64,000 nt of DNA from Cordylochernes scorpioides (lineage: Eukaryota > Arthropoda > Arachnida > Pseudoscorpiones > Chernetidae), in assembly GCA_030710605.1 (NCBI GenBank), contig CP092871.1, positions 67,785,887-67,849,886 of the forward strand. Direction: 5' to 3'. Position 1 is the first letter of the stretch, and the number at the start of each line of letters is the position of its first letter. The notes under the pieces were generated by a model. It did not search any database. It saw only the letters and a program-made list of their open reading frames with translations, and had not been told where the DNA came from. The position numbers and the translations under genes are program-made. Below are positions 10,721 to 19,140 of the stretch, in pieces.

Positions 10721-10840
10721 ATGAATATGGCGCCTCTGCCACCGCTGCAGAGTTTGGTGGAGAATAACCAGCGGGTCTCCAGCGACACCACGTATTTCGT
10801 GATCTACGAAGAATACGTAGATCGCGTTCTTCGCCACTGA
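10721..10840 (+). CDS. Unidentified 39-codon ORF in a GC-rich island
   Basis: ATG at 10721 opens a short frame beginning MNMAPLPPLQSLVENNQRVS and ending EYVDRVLRH before TGA. The segment is GC-rich compared with flanking AT-rich DNA and its composition is protein-like. It contains a small inverted repeat (GATCTACG/CGTAGATC, 10801-10823). I recognise no family. It could be a first exon, a transposon ORF fragment or chance. Confidence 0.2.
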   Translation: MNMAPLPPLQSLVENNQRVSSDTTYFVIYEEYVDRVLRH

Positions 10841-11204
10841 GAAGCTGGTGATGGCGTGGTCCTCGAGACCAACTGATTCCTATTTAGAAATAAGGGAAAG
10901 TCACAATACTTTGTGTTTTAATATTTAAATCAATTACAACAAGGTTAACCATAATATATAAACAAAACTTATGCAAAATTACAAAAAGAAAGAAAGTGCA
11001 GTGTTGACGACTGCCTGACTATGAAATAAAATCAAAAAATAATAATTTTTTTATTTTACATAAATAATAACAAAGCATGTTACATAACCTCTTGTTTGTT
11101 TGGTTGTTTTTACGCGTCAACATGATCTAACATTTCTTAATTGAAGTTTAATTGACGAAATATAAAATAAGAAAAAAATAAATGAACCCCACACATCGTA
11201 TACA

Positions 11205-12302
11205 CCACACAAAGCAAACAAATCCCACACATCATATTGAAAGTACACAAAACGTACACAACACACAGTATAGACCCCACACAAAACGTACACAACACAC
11301 AGTATAAAACTCACACAAAACGTACACAACACACATTATAAAACTCACACAAAACGTACACAACACACAGTATAAACCCCACACAAAACGTACACAACAC
11401 ACAGTATAAATCTCACACAAAACGTACACAACACACAGTATAAACCCCACACATCATATACACACAAAACGCACACATAACGCACATAACAAAACAATAT
11501 AAAACCACACAAAGCAAACAAATCCCACACATCATATTGAAAGTACACAAAACGTACACAACACACAGTATAGACCCCATACAAAACGTACACAACACAC
11601 AGTATAAAACTCACACAAAACGTACACAACACACAGTATAAACCCCACACAAAACGTACACAACACACAGTATAGACCCCACACAAAACGTACACAACAC
11701 ACAATATAGACCCCACACAAAACGTACACAACGCACAGTATAAAACTCACACAAAACGTACACAACACACAGTATAAAACTCACACAAAACGTACACAAC
11801 ACACATTATAAAACCCACACAAAACGTACAAAACACACAGTATAAAACCCACACAAAACGTACACAACACACAGTATAGACCCCACACAAAACGTACACA
11901 ACACACAGTATAAAACTCACACAAAACGTACACAACACACATTATAAAACTCACACAAAACGTACACAACACACAGTATAAAACTCACACAAAACGTACA
12001 CAACACACAGTATAAAACTCACACAAAACGTACACAACACACAGTATAAACCCCACACAAAACGTACACAACACACAGTATAAAACTCACACAAAACGTA
12101 TACAACACACAGTATAGACCCCACACAAAACGTACACAACACACAGTATAAAACTCACACAAAACGTACACAACACACAGTATAGACCCCACACAAAACG
12201 TACACAACACACAATATAGACCCCACACAAAACGTACACAACACACAGTATAAAACTCACACAAAACGTACACAACACACAGTATAAACCCCACACAAAA
12301 CG
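11205..12302. repeat. 34-bp minisatellite, main block
   Basis: About 30 units of AAAACGTACACAACACACAG + TATAAAACTCACAC (variants TATAGACCCC and TATAAACCCC). A variant segment (AAGCAAACAAATCCCACACA...) recurs at ~11213 and ~11517, giving a higher-order period of about 304 bp, or nine units. All three minus frames stay open for long stretches because the unit has no stop and 34 is not a multiple of 3. These Cys/Val-rich ORFs are not genes. Confidence 0.95.
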
Positions 12303-13097
12303 TCCAACTGCCCCCTGCTTGCAGGGCGAACCAACGCTCCTAGGCCGGCCACACCTACCTCTCCCACCAGCGTCCCACCAGTGACCGCGCCTGGGCTGCC
12401 TCAGCAGCCATCTGCCCATCCTCCACCTCCGGCGTCCCCCAGTCCAGCCATGGAGACCCCCAGCGCTTCTCCTGCGGCCCGGGCTGTGACCCCATCTGCA
12501 GCACCTCGGCCATCTACACCAGTGGCCCCAGCCGTACCTGTGGAGATGGCGCCTCCTGCCCCTCCACCTGTGACCCCTGCTCCGTCCTTGCGGGCTCCTG
12601 GGGGTTCCGTGAGCCCCCAATCAACGAAGTCGGGACCCCCCGCTCAGGACATTGAAATGCCCGCCATCGAGGAGTCCTCCGCTTCCTCTACATCATCGAG
12701 CAGGACATCCATGAGAGATGACCTCGTGGCGTTCATCCGAAGAAGCCCCACCGTGTCCTTTACTGGGACGGACGCTCTTGGTCTTGGGCGCGAGGAGGTC
12801 TTGGACCTCCTCTCCTCGAGGACCAAGGCCCAAAGAAAACGCTGGCTCCTGACACCTCCGCAGACCGATGCTCTTGCCGGTCTGATTAAACAAATACTTG
12901 GCCTGAAGCCCGCAGGCAATACCAATGTATACAAAATCTTACACCAGGTCAAATCCGAATTGAAAAAAGGACCGGCGGCAGTGCCTCCAACACCCCCACT
13001 GCCTGCGCCTTGGCCTGCCGAGCCAGCACACCCGCTCCCCAAGAGAGGGAGTCGACGCCGGCCATGGCCACACGTTGCGATGAATTGCAACTTTTAA
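12303..13097 (+). CDS. ORF1-like protein, N-terminal part (5' open)
   Basis: The frame is open from the array junction, with no ATG needed, so the 5' end is missing. About 100 residues of Pro/Ala/Ser/Thr-rich linker are followed by an acidic/serine stretch (SSASSTSSSRTS). Then comes a helical domain, from about 12715, with DALGLGREEVLDLL, PPQTDALAGLIKQILGL and NTNVYKILHQVKSELKK. The domain aligns by eye with the LINE ORF1 remnant at 52950-53215 (VQKLGLEREDLLQAL, IEQRKAIANLATALMAL, DTRNTLYKKLSRA). I infer an ORF1-type structural/RNP protein of a non-LTR element. It ends at TAA 13095-13097 after a Pro-rich tail. The next frame (13010-13345) overlaps it. Confidence 0.6.
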   Translation, partial: SNCPLLAGRTNAPRPATPTSPTSVPPVTAPGLPQQPSAHPPPPASPSPAMETPSASPAARAVTPSAAPRPSTPVAPAVPVEMAPPAPPPVTPAPSLRAPGGSVSPQSTKSGPPAQDIEMPAIEESSASSTSSSRTSMRDDLVAFIRRSPTVSFTGTDALGLGREEVLDLLSSRTKAQRKRWLLTPPQTDALAGLIKQILGLKPAGNTNVYKILHQVKSELKKGPAAVPPTPPLPAPWPAEPAHPLPKRGSRRRPWPHVAMNCNF

Positions 13098-13345
13098 CCA
13101 TCCAATTGATGAAGGAACTCAACCTCTGGCCACAACTGGACTCTTTATACCCTGACTTCGTGGAAGCGGTGCTATACCCTGAGGATAGGAAGGGCTTCCT
13201 CAGGAGACTTTCGCCGGGGAACAAGAAAGCTATCATCCAAGTCCTGGACAAGCTTTCCGAGCACACTCGGGACTTACACTCCCTTACTCTCAGGGACCTA
13301 TCTGAGCTTAGGGCCGCCTTGCCGTCCGACCTCCTGTTGAAATAA
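13010..13345 (+). CDS. ORF1-like protein, second helical domain in the -1 frame
   Basis: The frame overlaps the end of the preceding ORF. Its first plausible ATG is at 13010 or 13064 (MATRCDELQLLTIQLMKEL). It encodes a second helical repeat (LWPQLDSLYPDFVEAVL, RRLSPGNKKAIIQVLDKLSE, LRDLSELRAALPSDLLLK) that resembles the first domain and the LINE ORF1 C-terminus. Either the two domains were one protein now split by a frameshift, or a -1 event joins them. Six A residues at 12963-12968 are the only slippery-looking stretch, but they are not a classical heptamer. The stop TAA at 13343-13345 is followed by a short UTR and AATAAA. Confidence 0.5.
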   Translation: MACRASTPAPQERESTPAMATRCDELQLLTIQLMKELNLWPQLDSLYPDFVEAVLYPEDRKGFLRRLSPGNKKAIIQVLDKLSEHTRDLHSLTLRDLSELRAALPSDLLLK

Positions 13346-13429
13346 TTGTAAAATAATTGTAAATATTTAAGCTTTCTCTCCGGAGTGTACTAATTGACTG
13401 TGCAGTCAATAAAATCTGTTTAATTGGTC

Positions 13430-13560
13430 ACACAAAACGTACACAACACACAGTATAAACCCCACACAAAACGTACACAACACACAGTATAAACCCCACA
13501 CAAAACGTACACAACACATAGTATAAAACACACACAAACCCCACACATCATATACAAGCC
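13430..13560. repeat. 34-bp minisatellite, distal block
   Basis: About three further units of the CACACAAAACGTACACAACA repeat continue directly after the insert, grading into variant CA-rich units up to about 13620. Confidence 0.9.
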
Positions 13561-13634
13561 ATACAAAACGCACACACCATGCACATGGTATACAAATCAC
13601 ACGCACAATGCACACACCCCACTCAGTGTGGACA

Positions 13635-13985
13635 AGCACGAACCGTTACAAGGCTATCTTCCGTAACACCTTCTGTTGACACCATGACATAATATATTGG
13701 CTGGTCAGCCATCGCCAGAACATGTGCCATTCTAAGAGGATTCCCTAGAACCCTCGTCCTGTCTCCAATGTCGTATACCTTCCACACTTCAACACAACTT
13801 CTATTCCATTCTATCGATACCTGAAGTAAAGTTTACAGAAAGGGAACAGTTCTGATATCCTTTGGAAGTTCCCTAATTGGAGGAATCTTTCTAACTCCCA
13901 GACTCTACTATTATATCTCTGATTCTTATTTTACTTCTTTTCCACCATACTCCCCAACAGGGGGAGACGGATTTAAGAAAATATA
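13635..13985 (-). pseudogene. Unidentified decayed protein-coding segment
   Basis: Read on the minus strand from 13820, 65 codons are open with strongly protein-like composition (WNRSCVEVWKVYDIGDRTRV, then LGNPLRMAHVLAMADQPIYY, VMVSTEGVTEDSLVTV). TTACTTCAG at 13821-13829 could be a 3' splice site. However, the same frame also reads IPPIRELPKDIRTVPFL upstream, broken by one TAA, and a further frame reads KIRIRDIIVESG. A decayed continuous coding sequence is therefore more likely than an exon. I do not recognise the family. The VEVWKV stretch is reminiscent of a beta-propeller strand but that is not enough. The segment ends at TGA next to the minisatellite. Confidence 0.4.
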
Positions 13986-14199
13986 TAGAGTTTGGAATAT
14001 TTATTCCGTGCAAACATAAAAACCGTGGGTATTTTTTTTAACGAGAGACGACTTTACCCAACTTTTCTTCGGCTAACACTCGAGTCAATATTGGCTTATC
14101 AGAATATTGTTCTATCAAACTCTTATTTATAAACATAAGGCTCTAATGTGCCATATTTTTAAAAGCAATATTATGATGCATTAGCGCGTCATCTGTTAT

Positions 14200-14345
14200 G
14201 AAAATTCGAAAACTGGCGAAACCGCTGGGAGGGTTCACCACTGATGAGTCAGGCTCTCCGATTAATTTTTCCATTGCAGTAAAGGCAGTGAATTTTTAAA
14301 ATTAAAAAAAAAATCTAACGCGTCTATAATAGTTTCAAATTTTCT
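14200..14345 (+). repeat. Family G repeat
   Basis: AACTGGCGAAACCGCTGGGA, GGGTTCACCA, CTGATGAGTCAGG, then TTTTTCCATTGCAGTAAAGG and ACGCGTCTATAATAGTTTC. One change in the 3' helix II strand (GTCAG) weakens the pairing. Confidence 0.75.
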
Positions 14346-14500
14346 TAAACACCATAAACACATCATGCAGCAAATATAAAGCAATAACGCGCCATCTATA
14401 TATAGAAAATGAGAACATTAAGGAGCGAATGTTTTTTTTAACACACAGAAAGAAATTCTACTGTCCTTACTGCGATGAAAGGTATTGAATACAGTGTTGA
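14345..14500 (-). repeat. Family G repeat, distal part only
   Basis: GCAATAACGCGCCATCTATA...TTCTACTGTCCTTACTGCGA matches the distal region of the G copies at 32455 and 17950 in this orientation. The hammerhead-like boxes are missing. Confidence 0.5.
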
Positions 14501-14547
14501 ATATACAAGTTATAGCCGCCCGATACAAAAGTAGAACTCTAAAATGA

Positions 14548-14720
14548 AGTTTGGTAGTTTAAACTGGCGACACTACTAGGAGGGTTCATCACTGATGAGC
14601 CAGGTGTTTTTCCAAAAGTTTTTTTTATCGCAGCAATAATATTAGAAAGTTTGGAAAATTTTCCTAGTAGTGAATTGATATAAAAAGCATAGGGCTCCTC
14701 TCCCGTCAAATTAGACGTCA
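14548..14720 (+). repeat. Family G repeat, diverged copy
   Basis: TTTAAACTGGCGACACTACT, AGGAGGGTTCATCA, CTGATGAGCCAGG. GAAA has become GACA, which would abolish a hammerhead, while CTGGC/GCCAG complementarity remains. Confidence 0.7.
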
Positions 14721-14844
14721 AATCTAGACGCAAGTTTTCCACCTATAATTTAGCCATAGATTTGGCCCAGCCACTTTGCCAGTTAAACACCTTTTTGGAA
14801 GATTGTGAAGATTCCATTAGATCCCTTGTAGATCACATAGAATA

Positions 14845-15010
14845 AAGTCCGCCTTAGGCGGACAAGGGCCATTAGCCCGAAACCATTGTCTCCAGGTAAA
14901 GGCTTTTCAGTTTGCCAAAGCTGGTGTTGTGGCTTTGTTACCGACCTGAGGGCGCTAGTTTGCGGCGACAGTCAATAGATGGCGTCTAGTGTTGTCGTTT
15001 AATTTAACGG
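14845..15010 (+). mobile_element. Foldback family H5, single arm
   Basis: CGGACAA, then the GGGC-CAUUA-GCCC hairpin, then GAAACCAUUGUC. Downstream is the family's CAGTTTGCCAAAGCTGGTGT TGTGGC and CAATAGATGGCGTCTAGT. Core positions 4 and 8 are changed, so it is degenerate. Confidence 0.55.
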
Positions 15011-15110
15011 TAGAGTTGTTCTATGCGTTTTTAGAAAGTAGAAAGTTTGTTTTAATCGAAAAGTACAATTCGTGATTCATTGTACTTTTTTAATATATAT
15101 TGTACTAGCG

Positions 15111-16010
15111 GATGTGCCCGGCTTCGCCCGGGTTTTACCCGAGTGAATGTTTGTCTAACGAACATTTGTTAAAACAATTCTCTATAAACTTATAAAACGT
15201 ACTCGGCTTCGCCCGGGGTTTTACCCGAGTAAAGGTTTGTCTAGCGAACATTTGTTAAAACAATTCTCTAAAAACTTATAAAAAAAAAGATATATTTTGA
15301 TAATTTGAAACTCGTAAATTTGAATCTCTCGATAAAGTGAACATTTTTTCCCGGTCCCTGTGTGCCGTGTCATCCTGAATTTTGTCTTTCCTAATTTTCT
15401 ACATTAGAAAATCATAGTTTTATCAAGTGAACATTTTTTCCCGTGTCACATTGCCGTGTCACATTGCCTTTATTCTTCATTGTTGGCTTTTTATATTATA
15501 TTTACTCTTCATTGTTGGCTTTTTATCTTAAATTTATTCTTCATTGTTGGCTTTTTATATTACATTTACTCTTTATTGTTGGCTTTTTATCTTACATTCA
15601 TTCTTCATTGTTGGCTTTTTATATCATATTTACTCTTCATCGTTGGCTTTTTATATTATATTCTGACCAAAATCTATCTGTGAACTTCACACAGACAGAA
15701 TAAGGCAATTATATAAGTAGATTTACTCTTCTTTGTTGGCGTTTTATCTTACATTCATTCTTCATTGTTGGCTTTTTATATTACATTTACTATTCATTGT
15801 TGGCTTTTTATCTTACATTTACTCTTCATTGTTGGCTTTTTATCTTACATTCATTCTTCATTGTTGGCTTTTTATATTACATTCACTCTTCATTGTTGGC
15901 TTTTTATCTTACATTCATTCTTCATTGTTGGCTTTTTATATTACATTTACTCTTCATTGTTGGCTTTTTATCTTACATTCACTCTTCATTGTTGGCTTTT
16001 TATATTATAT
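15111..16010 (-). mobile_element. Helitron family A, 3' portion with 32-bp arrays
   Basis: The reverse-complement 3' terminus is the hairpin CCCGGGCGAAGCCGGG, 8 nt, CTAG (at about 15111), identical in type to the complete copy at 20579-22063. A duplicated terminus lies at about 15200. Beyond it are the shared GAACATTTGTTAAAACAATT and CCGTGTCATCCTGAATTTTG segments, then two 32-bp arrays. I could not locate the 5' TC end. Confidence 0.65.
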
Positions 16011-16012
16011 TT
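15462..16012. repeat. 32-bp minisatellite in two blocks
   Basis: Unit TTCATTGTTGGCTTTTTATM TTACATTYACTC, about 6 copies at 15462-15660 and about 9 at 15728-16012, separated by a short unique piece. The hydrophobic ORFs through it exist in all three plus frames and are artefacts of the repeat. Confidence 0.95.
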
Positions 16013-16375
16013 TTAGATTGAGATTATTAGCTAGTATGTGAAAATATTAACTCTGTTGAAATTTAATTTTGTATTTATATATAAATAAAATTAACTCTGT
16101 TGATTTTTTGTATTTAATCGATAACAGCGAAGTTACGCATGTTAATGTTAGGGAAAAATATTTTGACGTTAAGCAAAACCTGCTCCATCTCGTTTTACAT
16201 AAATGTTGAAAATTTGGTCGAAATTGATGCATTGTAACGAAAGTTTTTAGTGATGTCCTCTTATGAAATTTGCATTTTATTAATATAGATTTATTTGTAC
16301 TCTAATGATGATAGTAGATTCCAATATAAACAATAATTAGTACGCCATCTATATATAAAAAATGAAACTATTTTA

Positions 16376-16645
16376 TTCAATAAAAAAGAGAGTGGTTCGT
16401 AAGATAAAGTATTTCTTTTATCATAGAACAAAACATGAGAGCTTTCGAGCACACGGCTTTTTCAACTAGCCAAAAGACGAGTGTTTTTATCCTTTAGCCA
16501 GATAAAAAGAGACATAAAGAATCTTGTCACCGTTAGATTTTAATCCTTCTTCGAAATGATAACTGGCGATTCCTCCTCTTGTAAAATGAAAAGAGACATA
16601 CTCGAAAGCTCGCGTTTTCTCCACCAATAAAATCACTTTATAATC
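16376..16645. mobile_element. Foldback family H4, diverged
   Basis: GAGAGCTTTCGAGCACACGG at the left and GACATACTCGAAAGCTCGCG at the right place CUCGAAAGCUC in opposite orientations about 170 bp apart. A GAG/CUC hairpin precedes GAAA and AGCU follows GAA. Arms are otherwise diverged. Confidence 0.5.
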
Positions 16646-16647
16646 TA

Positions 16648-17039
16648 CTAGCCGAATGACCCGGGCAACGCCCGTGTTTTACCCGATTGAATGTTTTGAT
16701 TCAAATACTATTTGTTACAATTATAAATTGGCGCCTTAAATAAATGCATATATTAGTTAATAACTATAGCCTATGTGCTTTATCTGTCTATGTACTGTTG
16801 GCTTCCGTAGGCGTCTCTTACTGGGAAAAAGAAAGAGAGGATTCCATTTAGTTATTAACTAATATATGCATTTATATAAGGAGCGACCCGCTCCAACACA
16901 ATAGTTACAAAAACCAAAAAGCGAGTGGGGGGGGGCAAAGTCAAAAACAAAGTGTCTCGCGTGGAATAGGAGAGCGCCATTCCAAAAAAAAAAAAAGCAA
17001 ACGGTGACAGAGATGATGACGCTCGTAACTGTATATAGA
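16648..17039 (-). mobile_element. Non-autonomous Helitron family B, inverse copy
   Basis: The 3' CTAG (minus) is at 16648-16651 with the CGGGCAACGCCCG hairpin beside it. The 5' TCTATATACAGTTACGAGCG lies at 17020-17039. It is co-linear with 5930-6243 but carries ~75 bp extra (16770-16848) flanked by inverted copies of TATGCATATATTAGTTAATA. No coding. Confidence 0.7.
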
Positions 17040-17189
17040 ATTATCTTTACTAAAGAAATAGCAGGTGATTATTCGTCGTTTATATTCATATATATACACC
17101 GAAAGAGGCACCTCTTCCTTCAAATATACATAAGAAAGATGCATTATATTATCACCTTAGTAAAGAACATTATTAGTGAGGATGAAGAA

Positions 17190-17385
17190 TAATCCACAAC
17201 ACCAGTTTTAGCAAATTCAGACAAAAACCCAATTTGTATATCAAGGTTTCGGTCTTTGTGGACCTCATCAGTATATTAAAGTTTTTACTGGGGTGATGAA
17301 CAAGTACAGCGTTCTGATGCATATTTGAAGTGAGAGGTGCCTATTTCGGTACATGATCATCATACCCCCGGTCCTTTTTGTTGTA
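17190..17385 (-). mobile_element. Family H5 Penelope-like end with canonical hammerhead boxes
   Basis: On the minus strand from 17271: CUGAUGA, the GGUC-CACAAA-GACC hairpin, then GAAACCUUGAUAUAC. CUGAUGA, the G-C at the base of helix II and GAAA are all intact. UAUA on both sides could form helix I. The helix III palindrome (ACCAUGGU in the 33340 copy) is eroded here. Downstream is the family's CTGAATTTGCTAAAACTGGT GTTGTGG. Confidence 0.65.
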
Positions 17386-17440
17386 TTAATATATGTTAAT
17401 TAAAGTGCAATAAAACACGCCTTTCATATACAATAAAATA

Positions 17441-17923
17441 CAGTGGTACCTCGACATACGAGCGCCCCAACATACGAGTTTTTCGAGATACGAGCCGACG
17501 AGCAAGTGATTTTTTGCTTTTAGTTACGAGCGAAATGATTTTAATGACACTTGCCTAACTCATTTCCGGAACATTCTGAGAGGGAGGAAGAAACAAACCT
17601 CCTTGGACATGTTTTTTTCTAAACGGCCTACAGGTGAAAGCGAGAAAAAATGTAGCGAAAAAGGCAAAGACCAGTGAGGATATCTAATTTATTTCTTTAT
17701 ATTCTCTTTTTTGTTTTTGTGTAATAAATATTTGATATTTATAAATACGTTTTTATTATTTAAAACCACGTAACAAAAATAACTGGGATGATATTTTGGA
17801 GGTTGGAACGGATTAATGGTAGTTCAATTGTTTTGTATGGGGAAATTTGCTTCGAGATACGAGTAATTCAAGATACGAGCAAGGTTGCGGAACGAATTAA
17901 ACTCGTATGTCGAGGTACCACTG
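17441..17923. mobile_element. Tigger/pogo-like MITE
   Basis: TIRs CAGTGGTACCTCGACATACG and the exact inverse, flanked by TA (17439-17440, 17924-17925). Internal GAGATACGAG repeats extend the inverted ends. The TIR sequence matches the well-known Tigger-type terminus. No transposase ORF. Confidence 0.85.
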
Positions 17924-17939
17924 TATAACATTTAAGCAT

Positions 17940-18135
17940 GGAAGTTAATTTACACATAAAACAATTTATACTACTGTCCTTTCTGTGATGAAAAATATTG
18001 GAAGGCTTGGCTCATCAATGGTGAACTCTCCCAGCAGTTTCGCCAATTCAATCTACCAGACCGCCTTTTAGAGCTCTAATATTGTATTGGATGAATTTAC
18101 TTATATATGCTGCAATGAAGGATGGAATCCTAGCT
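17940..18135 (-). repeat. Family G repeat, longer copy
   Basis: Reverse complement contains GGTAGATTGAATTGGCGAAA, CTGCTGGGAGAGTTCACCAT, TGATGAGCCAAGCC and ends GAAAGGACAGTAG. Upstream (plus side) GGTCTGGTAGA and CCAATACAATATTAGAGCTC define more of the element than most copies do. Confidence 0.7.
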
Positions 18136-18349
18136 ATTTCTAAGTTCTAATTTGTTTGTTGTTTTGTTTGTTTTCTTAGTAATAGGCGCAAATACTTTAA
18201 TATCGTGCCTGGTTGATTAATAAATAAATAAAATAGCGTGAAATATTAGAAATCGATTCAAGTAAACTATATACATAATATTTTAGTAGAGTAGAATAAC
18301 ATAGAATTACATAAATAAATCATTAATTGAAAAGGCATATATTAGATCA

Positions 18350-18430
18350 AAATATCATTTATTTTACCTATATTTCAGTTTGCTGAACGCCAACCTTTAT
18401 CAAGGTATTATAACATATTAATGTGTAAAT
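18350..18430 (-). mobile_element. Family H3 Penelope-like end
   Basis: Minus strand: ACCUUGAUAAAGGUUGGCGU, UCAGCAAACUGAAAUAUAGG. Hairpin, GAAA, AUAU palindrome, then AAATAAATGATATTTTGATC. An inverted partner lies at 19045-19135. Confidence 0.65.
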
Positions 18431-18835
18431 ATACTAATTTGGAAATCTTATAGAAAATTGAGGTAAGACTTAAAATGCCTTGCGCTGTTGGGAATATTTA
18501 TCTGGCAAAAATCCCTAAAATCTCTTATGGCTCACAAAATAATCTGTTAATATATATATTAATGTAGAACGAAGTTTGAAAATTATACCACAAATTTTTC
18601 TTTTAAACGAAAAAACGAAATTTGTTTTAAGGAGAAATAACGATTATTTCTAATCTTAGGGATGAAGTATGAAAGGATGAATTGTGAAGAGTAATGATAA
18701 ACGAAAAAATAAATTGTCCAGGGATGGGAATTGCGGTATAATTTTCAAACTTCGTTCTACAATCATAAGCCGCATTATATTCTAATGTGAATTACATATA
18801 TTAATTTTAACGAAGTCAACTTCATGGGGGTTGTC

Positions 18836-18905
18836 CTGACGAGGACAAAATATTTTTGTCGAAACGTCGAGGTAATAAAAAGATTTACTGGCCGGAGTAT
18901 CTTAA
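18836..18905 (+). mobile_element. Family H1 Penelope-like end with hammerhead-like core
   Basis: CUGACGAG then the GACAAAA-UAU-UUUUGUC 7-bp hairpin, then GAAACGUC. The ACGU palindrome follows GAA and C occupies the expected cleavage site. One unpaired G separates CUGACGA from helix II, a departure from the canonical fold. It is followed by AAAGATTTACTGGCCGGAGT. Confidence 0.7.
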
Positions 18906-18909
18906 TTTC

Positions 18910-19045
18910 AAGAAATATTAATGTGTGTCAACAACAAACTCAGCGCTACATAAGGTCAACAGAAATAAGTTTTTAAAATATTTTTAAAACTTATTTCTGT
19001 TGACCTTATGTAGCGCTGAGTTTGTTGTTGACACACATTAATATG
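18910..19045. repeat. Near-perfect palindrome in the spacer
   Basis: ATTAATGTGTGTCAACAACA...ACTCAGCGCTACATAAGGTC is followed, after a short AT centre, by its reverse complement. Arms are about 65 bp. The segment ACTCAGCGCYACATAA also occurs at 22858 and, in variant form, at 40570. Confidence 0.8.
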
Positions 19046-19140
19046 TTATAATACCTTGATAAAGGTTGGCGTTCAGCAAACTGAAATATAGGTAAAATAA
19101 ATGATATTTTGATCTAATATATGCCTTTTTAATTAAAGAT
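19045..19140 (+). mobile_element. Family H3 Penelope-like end
   Basis: CCUUGAUAAAGGUUGGCGUU, CAGCAAACUGAAAUAUAGGU, then AAAATAAATGATATTTTGAT. Same syntax as 18350-18430 in the opposite orientation. Confidence 0.65.

Larger units (their letters stand above)
12303..13429 (+). mobile_element. GC-rich insertion inside the minisatellite: RT-less LINE-derived unit
   Basis: The 34-bp array stops at 12302 and resumes at 13430. The insert has two ORF1-like reading frames, then a 3' UTR with GTCAATAAAATCTGTTTAAT. That end resembles the LINE 3' end at 56789 (TAAAATAAATCAGTTTCAAT). No endonuclease or RT is present. This suggests a non-autonomous or internally deleted relative of the LINE at 52818-56809. 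Confidence 0.6.

Noticed and set aside
11117-12294. Many Cys/Val-rich minus-strand ORFs
   Set aside because: All are readings of the 34-bp repeat, which lacks stops. They overlap in every frame and have no independent support.
11205-12302. CRISPR-like array
   Set aside because: Units are contiguous with no variable spacers, and the window is eukaryotic.
15443-16041. Hydrophobic plus-strand ORFs resembling membrane proteins
   Set aside because: They are translations of the 32-bp minisatellite in three frames.
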